Source: Ferruginibacter albus (lineage in GTDB: Bacteria; Bacteroidota; Bacteroidia; Chitinophagales; Chitinophagaceae). From it: a stretch of 64,000 nt of DNA. Within the stretch, counting starts at the first letter, position 1, and every line of letters begins with the position of its first letter. Both the position numbers and the translations under genes were made by a program. The stretch covers positions 770,001 through 834,000 of the forward strand of contig NZ_CP083388.1 in assembly GCF_020042285.1 (NCBI RefSeq), in the 5' to 3' direction. Shown piece by piece: positions 19,601-28,700 of the stretch. The notes below the pieces were generated by a model that saw only the letters and a list, made by a program, of their open reading frames with translations, was not told the origin of the DNA and did no database searches.

Positions 19601-20990
19601 TATCATCGCTACCATCTGCACCAGCTATCTTTTCATGTGGTCCAAAACCTGTCCAGAAATCAGTTCCTTTATTAGAAAAAGAAGATTGGAATTGTAAACC
19701 TGCCGGAGCTCCATTACCGGTAACGGCAACATTTTGTGCAGGAGCGCCACCACCAGCATTGCTGATATTTCCTGTATATAATGTAACAGCAGTTGGTTTA
19801 AAGCGTACATATACTGTTGTTACATTTAATGAAGTGCCTGTATAAGGAATGTTTACAGAAGAACCAAAGCCCGTACCTGTAGTTAATGAAACTTCATAGT
19901 TGGCAGGAGCAGTTACTGTGATAGTACCCGGACCATTATTTAAAAATATTCCCGATACAGTATATGTTTGTTCTGCCGATGTTTGATTGATCGTACCATT
20001 GCCAAATGATAATGTGGTTGGTGTTACTACAATTGTTGGAGTTGGTGCAGGAGTAGTGAAAGTGCTGTCTGCTCCATAAGCAGTGCCAACGGAGTTGGTA
20101 GCATAAGCTCTTATGTGATAAGTGCTGCTTGGAGTAAGCGATAAAAGATTGCTTGTAAAACTTCCTGTGCCTGTTGCAGCATCTATAACTTTTGTATCAG
20201 TTGTAGTTGGATTGGCAGATGTACTGTACACCACACCTCTTTCTGTTACTGTTGCACCGCCATCATCTGTTACATTACCACCGCTGGTTGCTGAAACAGC
20301 CGTAACATTGCCGGCGCCTGTTGTAGTTACGGTAGGCAAAGCTGCGGCAACTGAACCTGTAATAATAAAGTTTTTGAAATATAAGTTACGGCTATTTGAG
20401 GTACTTCCTGCGGCATACGCATATATTCTGAAAGTATAGGTATGTCCTGCAGGCAAAGTTATATTAACATTGGAAAATTGTATTCCTGCATTAGAACCGC
20501 CACTTGGTACAACGGCAGTACTTCCCGTGCTTATCCATGGACCAGCTCCATCTACCTGATAAGAAAGGCTGGCAATATTATTACCACTGCTTCCGGATGT
20601 TCTTCCATCAAATTGTACCTGGGTAATATTGATGTCTGAAGCGGTAGCAGGAGAAAAAGGCAGATCAAAATTATCTCCATCAGTAGCAACCGTAGGCCAT
20701 GCTGTGGTTAATTTTAGCTGAAGCCCGTTACTGCTATAACTTGCGTTGGCAGTGAAATTGCTTCCTACAGTAACCGAACCTGCAGTAACTTTTGCAGCTT
20801 GTGCGCCGGTAACCGCTACTGTTCCATCTGACGTGAAAGCCCAGGTGGCAGTGAATTGTGCATCGGCAGTGCTATTGATAAATAAGCCGATTAATGCAAC
20901 GAAAGCAAATTTGATTGTGGCAGAAAAAGAAATAAGCATATTCTTTTTCTTACTAAAGAGTGATAATGCTCTTGTCATTGTTGGCAGCAT
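16656..20990 (-). CDS. Giant T9SS type B adhesin with IgGFc-binding-like domain and SprB-like repeats
   Basis: 1444 residues. The signal peptide lies in 18-45 (SATIKFAFVALIGLFINSTADAQ), so a downstream ATG could also be used. Order: an N-terminal domain beginning FTATWAFTS as in the neighbouring adhesin; a fibronectin-like segment (about 215-320); an IgGFc-binding-like domain (about 442-800, GTDFWTGFGPHEK to DPDMVYISPVEQAINKV); a PKD domain (about 1043-1105, WVWNYGDGN); two SprB-like repeats (about 1113-1267, each with TCxxxTGTITVTxPTxGVTYSFDGG); an Ig-like segment; a type B CTD ending LTGNVTILR. SprB-type repeats suggest an adhesin of the gliding class. Gene order adhesin-PorP/SprF supports surface anchoring. 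Confidence 0.88.
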   Translation of the reverse strand: MLPTMTRALSLFSKKKNMLISFSATIKFAFVALIGLFINSTADAQFTATWAFTSDGTVAVTGAQAAKVTAGSVTVGSNFTANASYSSNGLQLKLTTAWPTVATDGDNFDLPFSPATASDINITQVQFDGRTSGSSGNNIASLSYQVDGAGPWISTGSTAVVPSGGSNAGIQFSNVNITLPAGHTYTFRIYAYAAGSTSNSRNLYFKNFIITGSVAAALPTVTTTGAGNVTAVSATSGGNVTDDGGATVTERGVVYSTSANPTTTDTKVIDAATGTGSFTSNLLSLTPSSTYHIRAYATNSVGTAYGADSTFTTPAPTPTIVVTPTTLSFGNGTINQTSAEQTYTVSGIFLNNGPGTITVTAPANYEVSLTTGTGFGSSVNIPYTGTSLNVTTVYVRFKPTAVTLYTGNISNAGGGAPAQNVAVTGNGAPAGLQFQSSFSNKGTDFWTGFGPHEKIAGADGSDDNAKMTLYFTSDDTATVSIYVGNDLIQTITLPAGSITASNLIPWSGVDDARLYNSSGISEGLYAKKGIYIHSTSPIVAYAEIWGSSVAAASVLFPVNTLGRSYTALNYFQKSNAQNNPNARSYAFAVATEDNTRLQVTLPPGITSESGLTGTYDTTLNKGDVWLIKANDGLTDITGTQIESISTDGGACKPIAVFSGSGKIAISCDNTTPSSDNLFQQSIPYVAWGKHYVSAPTGGSNYSYNIYRVMLNPDSAANTTVTINGTVLSPSGTVVNGLGTANPVTPGAPIALTNNLYYEFGTTSPVTIDATSSVIVSQYITNKNKCTNNYGPSKGDPDMVYISPVEQAINKVIMSPVALSDGAANNFVNVVIKTTDVSKFTIVDQNTAPVAATFAPIDGTYSYAQIPLASGYSSNVYYTLSSTGGGFNAVSYGYGGDESYAYNGGTNLNDLSSAISVQNEFGSGSASSVCRGGKFTMTTVLPYPTTSMIIFDYSNNPNLLPNKPDTILNPVRDTSFVLNGITLYQYSNPVPHTYSVIGNLPVKVLAQNPTSDGCSLSSFPFNISVTQGPSADFTFPPTSGCSGSVQFTDASTGNGRIIDRWVWNYGDGNVSPDSVTANPSHNYTTGGNHTVRLRVLTEDGCYADTSHVVSFSSATKPTATSIQPTCTVATGTITVTNPTTGVTYSFDGGTNFQQGVTSAPLAAGDYHVVVKNNTGGCVSADTVITIAVQPITPATPQVTAVQPTCNAPTGTITVTTPTSGVTYSFDGGTTYQQNATSGSLTAGNYNVVVKGTTGGCVSNATPTTLVAPPTAPQVHVTATPTTVAPNGTVTLSGNNVQGTYLWTATNNADLTTPDQLTTVSHPAQTTTYTLTVTAGDCSGSDAVTVTVEEPFPCQIIPAKGFTPNGDGNNDTWRILQGECNVTLIVDVYNRWGGLIYHSDNYSSSNSWNGTYKGNNVADGTYYYVVRGLFPNGSVHTLTGNVTILR

Positions 20991-21313
20991 TTGATGTTTG
21001 TTTTATTTAAAGTTATTGGTCTGATTGATCGAAATGCAAAGATGTGGATAATGAAGAATACTCTTACTAAACAATACGGATCAGTTATAAATATGACAGA
21101 GTCTTTTTCATATGCCTTAGCATCAGCATTAATTCAACTGGTTAAATCGGGATATAAGATTAAGGGATTTCATAAGAGCAAATAATACAATTGCAGGAAT
21201 ACAATTCTTATCAATGGGAGGCGAAAATTAGCAATTAATTTGCTACTGAAAGGGTTGTGCCATAAGTTATTTTACGCAATCGTTCCCATTTGGGATATAT
21301 ATTTTCGGGGTTT
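20991..21313. other. Intergenic region upstream of adhesin 2
   Basis: 323 bases between the adhesin start and the stop of the beta-propeller gene. It contains a near-consensus minus-strand -7 box (CATCTTTG, 21044-21037) and the 12-mer at 21276-21287. A 64-codon plus-strand frame here has no recognisable features and is unlikely to be a gene. Confidence 0.5.
21276..21287 (-). promoter_or_regulatory. Repeated motif GGGAACGATTGC, copy upstream of adhesin 2
   Basis: Exact match to the 12-mer at 15598-15609. It lies 286 bases upstream of the 1444-residue adhesin and 27 bases after the stop of the beta-propeller gene. On the plus strand it is immediately followed by the small palindrome TCCCATTTGGGA (overlapping it). 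Confidence 0.3.
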
Positions 21314-22507
21314 TTAATTTGTTGATCGCAGGCAATAAATATTCCCATCTGCACTGGTAACAATAATTTTGTTTGAGATAATTAACGGAGTGGAAAATAC
21401 AGCACCAGTTTCGTTATACAATTTCGCAATGTTTTCTGCAGAACCGACTATTTCTCCAATGTTTTCCTTATAAGAATCGTCCGGTTTAAAATACTTTAAA
21501 TGATTTTTGTTGTATCCATCTGTATTAAATGTCCATTGAATTTTTCCGGTTGTTAGATCAATGCCGTACACTTTGCCCATTAGTGTTCCAAAATACCCAT
21601 TCCTTTTAGTAATGGCGCATCGCCCAAAAATATTAAAAGGCACAGCCGTTTGCCATTTTATATTTCCGGTGTTGATGTCTATTGCCAACAATAACCTGTC
21701 TTCTGATGTTCCAACATAAATTACAGAATCATTTACAGTAACCGGCAATGCCCATCCTTTAGGAAATTGTTTCATCCATCGGCAATACCCGCCATTAATA
21801 TCTATCGCATAAAAATTATAATCTCTTGAGCCTGCAAATACAATATCACCGGCAACTACAGGATCTCCCATCATTTCTCCTTTAGGAAAATATTGATGAC
21901 CGGTTGATTTGAATTTCCAAATAAGATTTCCTGTTGAACTATTCAACGCATACAAATCCCCATCGAAAGAACCGATAAATAATTTATTGTCTTTAACAGA
22001 TGGAGTAGTATGTACATTGCCTGCTGTGGCAAATTTCCAGTTCATGTTTCCGCTAGCAATATCAATGGAATAAATATTACCATCGCCCGAGCCAAAGTAA
22101 ACAGCATTATTATATACAACAGGAGAAGATTGATAATAATCCGCAAAATCGTGCTGTGTATCCCCAATAAAACCTGTAAGTGAGTGAAATACCCAAATGG
22201 TTTTTCCGGAGTTTTTATTTAAGCAATATAAATTACCATCCCCGCTTACTAAAAACAATTGCTGTTTATTGATGCATATCGTTGAACGTATAGAGCCACC
22301 TGTTATAAATTTCCATTTCAATTTTGCGCTGTCATTTTGAATGGCATACAGCATGCCGGTAGTATTGCCTGCATAAATGCAGGAGTCATCTGCAACCGGT
22401 GATCCAATAATACAAGCACCTGTAGAAAATTTCCACAGTAATTCAGGCGTTTGTGATAATGCTGATTTACATAATATGATCAAAACGGTGAGAAAAATCG
22501 ATCTCAT
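21314..22507 (-). CDS. Secreted PQQ-type beta-propeller protein
   Basis: 397 residues with a signal peptide (MRSIFLTVLIILCKSALSQ). The rest is about eight PQQ-like propeller blades, each ending in a Trp motif: LLWKFSTG, LKWKFITGG, TIWVFHS, MNWKFATAG, LIWKFKSTG, CRWMKQFP, IKWQTAVPF, IQWTFNTDG. Repeated YAxN and GxIYxID strands mark the blades. The fold resembles BamB and quinoprotein propellers, but no PQQ-enzyme catalytic features are evident, so a scaffolding or binding role is more likely. No T9SS CTD is present, so it is probably periplasmic. It stands between the adhesin cassettes and the divergent 2513-residue gene. Confidence 0.85.
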   Translation of the reverse strand: MRSIFLTVLIILCKSALSQTPELLWKFSTGACIIGSPVADDSCIYAGNTTGMLYAIQNDSAKLKWKFITGGSIRSTICINKQQLFLVSGDGNLYCLNKNSGKTIWVFHSLTGFIGDTQHDFADYYQSSPVVYNNAVYFGSGDGNIYSIDIASGNMNWKFATAGNVHTTPSVKDNKLFIGSFDGDLYALNSSTGNLIWKFKSTGHQYFPKGEMMGDPVVAGDIVFAGSRDYNFYAIDINGGYCRWMKQFPKGWALPVTVNDSVIYVGTSEDRLLLAIDINTGNIKWQTAVPFNIFGRCAITKRNGYFGTLMGKVYGIDLTTGKIQWTFNTDGYNKNHLKYFKPDDSYKENIGEIVGSAENIAKLYNETGAVFSTPLIISNKIIVTSADGNIYCLRSTN

Positions 22508-22769
22508 AATAGTTATTGAGCCTAAGATATATAACTACCGGTAATACAAACAGAACATCTGTATATATGGTAACAATAGTGTACCAGTGGCAGGTCATCC
22601 ATTAACATTTCAAAAACCAACGCAACGATTTGTTTACAATCCAATAATAATTTGGTAACACTGCGCAGATACTTTTGGCTCCCCATAATTCACCCTTTTT
22701 AAATAACGCAATAAAATCTACCATTCTTAAAAGCCCGGTCTTTTTTTATTTATCCCAAAATAACTATCA

Positions 22770-25700
22770 GTGAAGCAAACTTCTACTCAATCTGCTAACG
22801 TAATTGCAAAGCGTTTGAAATTAATTATTGCCGGTCTTATTACAGCTTTGATTTTTTTAATGCCACAGCATAGTAAAGCACAATTTACCGACGGCAACTT
22901 AGTCGTGTTCAAAAATGCCAATTACAGTGGTTCAAATGGCTCACAAATTGAGCTTGACGAGTATAATACAACAAGCACAGGACAATCTCCGGTATCAGTT
23001 ATTTCTCTTCCAACAACAGGAACATCTAAAATTGTTTCCGGAGGAAGTACCTCATCAAACGGTGCTATATCCCGTTCTGAAAACGGAAGATATATATTGG
23101 TGCCCGGATGGTCGGCAAATGTTGGAGATGCAAATTCTGCTTTTACTTTATGCGCTGTTCGTCCTGTAAGTGGAAGCGGTACAATATTAAATGGTATTAC
23201 AGGAACGTCTAATTGGTTTTCCAGCAGTAACGATTACAGAGGCGCAACAAGTGATGATGGAACAAACTTTTGGGTAACAGGAGGTAGCAAGGGTATTCTC
23301 TATACTACAAACGGCACAACGGTTGTTACGGTTTCAGCAACTTCAACAAACACAAGAACTGCAAATATTTTTAATAGCCAATTATACTTTAGTACTGGTT
23401 CAGGTACTCAGGGAGTTTATCAGGTGGGTACAGGTAAGCCTACAAGTAATGGGACTACTTCTACTATTCTTGCTAGTCCTTCCACAGGGGCATATGGCTT
23501 TGCAATAAGTCCTGATTTTTTAACGCTGTATACCAATAGCGCAACAGGCGCAATTTCACGCTGGACATATAGTGGTTCCTACAGTGCAGGTTCGTATAGC
23601 GGAGGATCATGGAGCGCTGCATCAACAGGATTCTCATTAAGTGGTGTTACGGGTTTAGCAGTGGATTGGTCTAATTATTCATTTAGCACGGGAGCAAATG
23701 GTGCAATAATATATGCTTGTAACACTACAACACTTGTAAAAGGAAGTGATAATGGCACCGGAGCAATAACAACTAGCACGCTTGCAACGGCTTCCGGAAC
23801 AGGAACCAATGCGTTTAAACAACTTGCTTTTACACCTATTAAACAAACAGTAAGTTTAGGAAGTAACACCCCGGCAGCAGGTGCGATTACTACAGGAACA
23901 AGCAACGTGGTATTATTTCAATTCAATGTAAACGCTGATGAAGGTAACTCAACGTTAAAAAAGGTTATCGTAAATCAAAGTGGTACAGCAACTATTGGCA
24001 CCGGTAATGAAATAAGTAATTTAAGATTGATTGATGACGCGAATGGGAATGGTGTTTTTGATGGAGGTGAAACTGTATTATCAACAGGTACTGTAGCAGG
24101 AAGCAATATTACATTTGCTTCTATTTCTCTTTCTTCTTATATCTCTCAATCAGGCAATAAAAATTTTCTTGTAATTGGTGATGTTTCTAATTCCGGAAAC
24201 ACACATACTTTCATTCCTTCTATCGTTTCTAATCAAACTTTAAACAGTGTAGGTTATACTACCAATATTGTGAATGCAGGCAGCAGTTGGGTTACTATAG
24301 GAGCTACCCCTCCAGCAGGAAATACACTTACTATTACAGGCGCTGTTGTAACGCCCACTAAATTAGCTGTAACAAGTATAACACCATCAAGCCCGCTAAA
24401 AAACAATAGTTTTTCAGTAACCATTCAATCGCAGGATGGCAGTGGTAATGCTACAAATGTTACAGGCAATACAGGTGTTCAGCTTTCATTAGCTTCAGGT
24501 ACAGGTAATTTAGGTGGAACACTAACGGGAACGATTAACGCAGGTTCGAGTTCTGTAACGATATCAAACGTAACGTATAATAAAGCAGAATCCGGCGTAA
24601 GTGTAACTGCCACCAGAACTTCGGGTGATGCATTAACGGCTGCAACAAGTGCTACATTTACGGTGCTGGATGTTGCAGATCATCTTACATTGGTAAGTGT
24701 TCCTTCCAGCGGTACAACCGGTAATGCCATTGCTTCGTTTACGGTGGAAGCCAGAAGACCCGACAACACAGTTGATGTAAACTATACAAGCAATATCATT
24801 ATAGCAAAAGCATCGGGTTCAGGAACATTAAGCGGAACATTAACCAATGCGGCTGTTGCAGGTGTGGCAACATTTACTGGCTTATCATTCAGTACCGCCG
24901 GTACTTATACTTTATCAACCACTTCAGGTTCGCTTACTTCTGCTACCAGCGGAAATATAGTAATAAGCGATCCTTCTTTTACCTCAGGTAATCTGGCTGT
25001 ATTGTTGATGGCATCTGCAAGTTCAAACAACACAACTGGTAGCATAGTAGAGTTAAATACTTCAACGCCCGGTTCAAATCCTGTAAATACATTCGCAATT
25101 AACGGAACATCCGGTGCAGGTGCTTTGCGTTTTTCAGCAAGCGCAGCTTCTATGGGATACCTTGCAAACAATAACGATAAAACATTATTGTGTATAGCGG
25201 GCTTTAACGGAACTACTACCAGTGGAAATGCCAATACATTTATAACACGTGGTGTGGGAACATTGAATGCTGCAGCTGCATATACATTGCAGGCAACATA
25301 TACAGGAACATCCGGCCAACAGGTAAGAGGTGCAACAGAGTTAGATAACTCTGCCCGTTTTTGGATGGCAGACCAGTCCGGACTATATACAAATGGAACA
25401 ACTACAGCAAGCCCTACTGGTAACTTACGCAGTCCAAAAGCATTTGGCGGTATAGTATATGTTGGTCAGCAAAGTGCAACTGCGATAGCGGTGAATACAA
25501 TATCTGCTCCATCAGGCGGCACGCTTACTGCTTTGCTCGGTGTGCCTGCTGATAATGCCTTCCAGGATTTTTATTTAATATCATCAGCAAATAATAATAC
25601 GTATGATATATTGTATACAGTAGATAATACCAATGCAACAACGGGAGCCATTAATAAATACTCTTTAGTTAGCGGTAGCTGGACTGCTAACGGAACTTAT

Positions 25701-28700
25701 ACAACCAGCTTTGGAGGCTTTGGTTTAGCTGCGGAAAAATCGGGTGGTGGCGCTAACTTATATGTATCTACCGGCGTTGGTACCACTGCTAACAATTCAG
25801 TGATAAAATTATTTGATGCAGCGGGATACAATTCCGCTATCAATATTACTACAGGAAACAATGTTACCTTATATACCGCTACGTCTAGCGCAACAATTAA
25901 AGGTGTAGCATTTGCACCTGTTGCGGCAACTTCGGTTCCGTCAATTGCCATTGCAGCTGATCATCCAGCTGCAGGTAATGTTTTACAAGGAGTTACCAAT
26001 ACTATTATCGGTGCTGTGCAGTTAAGTTTTAACAGCGGTGCAAATGAAGATCTTACTGGTGTTTCAGTTAATACAGCCGGTACATACAGTGCATCAGATG
26101 TAGATAATTTCAGACTTTGGTTAAGTACCAGTGCTACAAGCATTGCCGGCGCTACACAATTAGGAGGAGATTTTACTTCTATTGCAAGTGGAGGAACATT
26201 ATCAGCAAGCGGTATTTATTCTTTAACATCTGGCACCACTTATTATATCGTGGCTACTGCAAGCATCAGTAGTGGCGCACAACCTTTCAATACAGTAGGT
26301 ATCAGCGGTACAGCATTTTCTAATATCGGTTTCTTTAATGCCACTAAAACAGGCACTGATCCGGTGGCTGCAAGCAACTTGCAAACCATTCAACAAATTT
26401 CAGGAACAACTACTATTACCAATGGCGCAGGTACAGAACCAACTACCATATCATCTATAACAAATACACAAGTTGCAGCAACTGCAAATTTTGATTTTAC
26501 TGTTACAGACGATGGCGAATCTCCGGGTACTGATGCTTCTGCTACACAAATTTCTCAGGTTGTTATTAATGCAGGTGGAGGAAATACTGTTGCAGACTGG
26601 AGCGCAGTAATTGCAGGTGCTGTATTAACAGATGGAACGAATACTATTACTGCAAGTGCAATTGGAACAAGCTCTTTAACATTTAGCAGCATACCAAATA
26701 CAACCAATACTTTAGGTTATATAGCTGATAACGGCATTAAAACGTATTCATTAAAAATATGGCTTAAAACTTCTTTAGGTTCTGCATTACAAAGTACACT
26801 AGAAGGACAGGAATTTATTTTCGATTTGCAAAGCAGTGGTATCACCATTAATGGCGGTAGCCAGGTAGCGCAAGGGCAGGAGGTAAGTTCTGATCCTACA
26901 TTCTCATTTAATACCAATATTATTTCTGTTGTAGCTACCAAGCTTGCATTTACCACGCAACCTGTTACAACAGCTGTAAATGCAACAATGACACCTTCCG
27001 TAGTAGTTGCAGCAACAGATGCTAATGGCAATATTGATATAGATTTTTCTTCTTCAATAAGAATTACCTCATCAGGTTCTTTATCAGGAACTCTGGTGGA
27101 TGTTGCTGCATCACAAGGAACAGCAAGTTTTGACCTGGTACATACTGCTATCGGAACCAACCTTACATTAACGGCAGTGCGCACAGGAACACTGGATTGG
27201 AATGTAACAAGCAGTTCATTCAATATCATTAATCCTTTATCTGCGACAGAAATTATTTTGCCTTCGTATATGCAGGGTAATTCTTCAACTAACTCAACAC
27301 GTGTTCCATATTCATATCGCATGGCTATTACAGGGTTGTTGCCTAATTCAACCTACAAATACATAAACCAGGTAGTTACTTCTGCTGATGGGCCAACAAC
27401 TGCTGGTGCCGGTAATGCTATCTATGCGGGTGCCGGTGGCTTTGTCCGTTCAAGCGGACCAAGCCTTTCATCTGCCGGTAATTTTGGAACATTCACTACT
27501 GATGCATCCGGTAATTATACAGGATGGTTTATTACAGAACCTACGGGGAATGCAAGGTTCACACCGGGAAATGATGTTTACATGAGAGTAATTTTAAATG
27601 ATGGTGCAGGCGGCTCTTCTGCAGTTACTTATTTAACTACTACCAACACTGTTCACGTGATCAATTTTGCAGCAAGCGCAGGAGCTAATAATGGAACGGC
27701 ATTAAGAGGAACATTCTCATCTGCAACTGCAAAGAATTTTATTTTATTGTATGATAATATCACCGGTAGCGGACGTCCTTTAGCGGCTTCATTTATTGAG
27801 TCGGATGGTTCTGCCAATACAACTGCGAATAGTTATGCATCATTCTACAATTCAGGTGTGGAAGGCATTACAGGGGCATTCGGTACAATTGTTCCAAATA
27901 ATAATGCAAATGGTATCAGAAGAATAGAACAAAGAACATTAGCAACAGCAGATATTGTTTATTGTGTAGGTGTTAGTGAAGATGGAACATGGACAGGTGC
28001 AGGTTCCACAGTCAATCCAACCGGTGGCGCAACCGCAATTGTTTTTGCTGATGCAGACCTGGATGGAAAAAATAAATGGGTAGGAGGTACTGCAAGTGAC
28101 TGGAATACCGCAGCCAATTGGTCTTGTGGTGCAGCACCAAACAGCAGTTCATCAGATGCTGTAATATTGGCAAGCGCTACTCCTAAACCAATATTAAATG
28201 CTGATATAGCAGTAGGTAATATAGCTATCAACGGAAGTTCAACTGTTTCATTAAACGGTAATACACTTAGTATAGGCGGCGCTGTTAGTGGAACAGGAAC
28301 ATTGTCCGGCTCTTCTACATCTAACTTAACTATAACAGGTACTGCAGGTAATATAAGCTTTACATCAGGCGCTGCACAATTACAAAATTTAACACTTAAC
28401 AGCGGTGCTGCTGCAACATTGGCAACTGCTTTAAGAATAGCGCCAACAGGTAGCCTGGAAGTTAAGAATAGCGGAAGTACAACTGGGGTGTTAACTACCG
28501 GTAGTTTATTGACGTTGGCTTCTGATGCTAACGGCGCCGCATATGTGAAATCAAATACATCCGGCAATACGTACGTTTCCGGTGCTGTTACTGTAGAGCG
28601 TTTTATTCCAAGCAATGGAACAAGAGAATGGAGAATGTTATCAATTCCAACACAAACAACACAATCTATAAATGAATCATGGCAGGAAGGACAGGCGAGT

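Noticed and set aside
20991..21185. 64-codon plus-strand ORF upstream of adhesin 2
   Set aside because: Opposite strand of an upstream region, no recognisable features, and it overlaps the likely adhesin promoter region.
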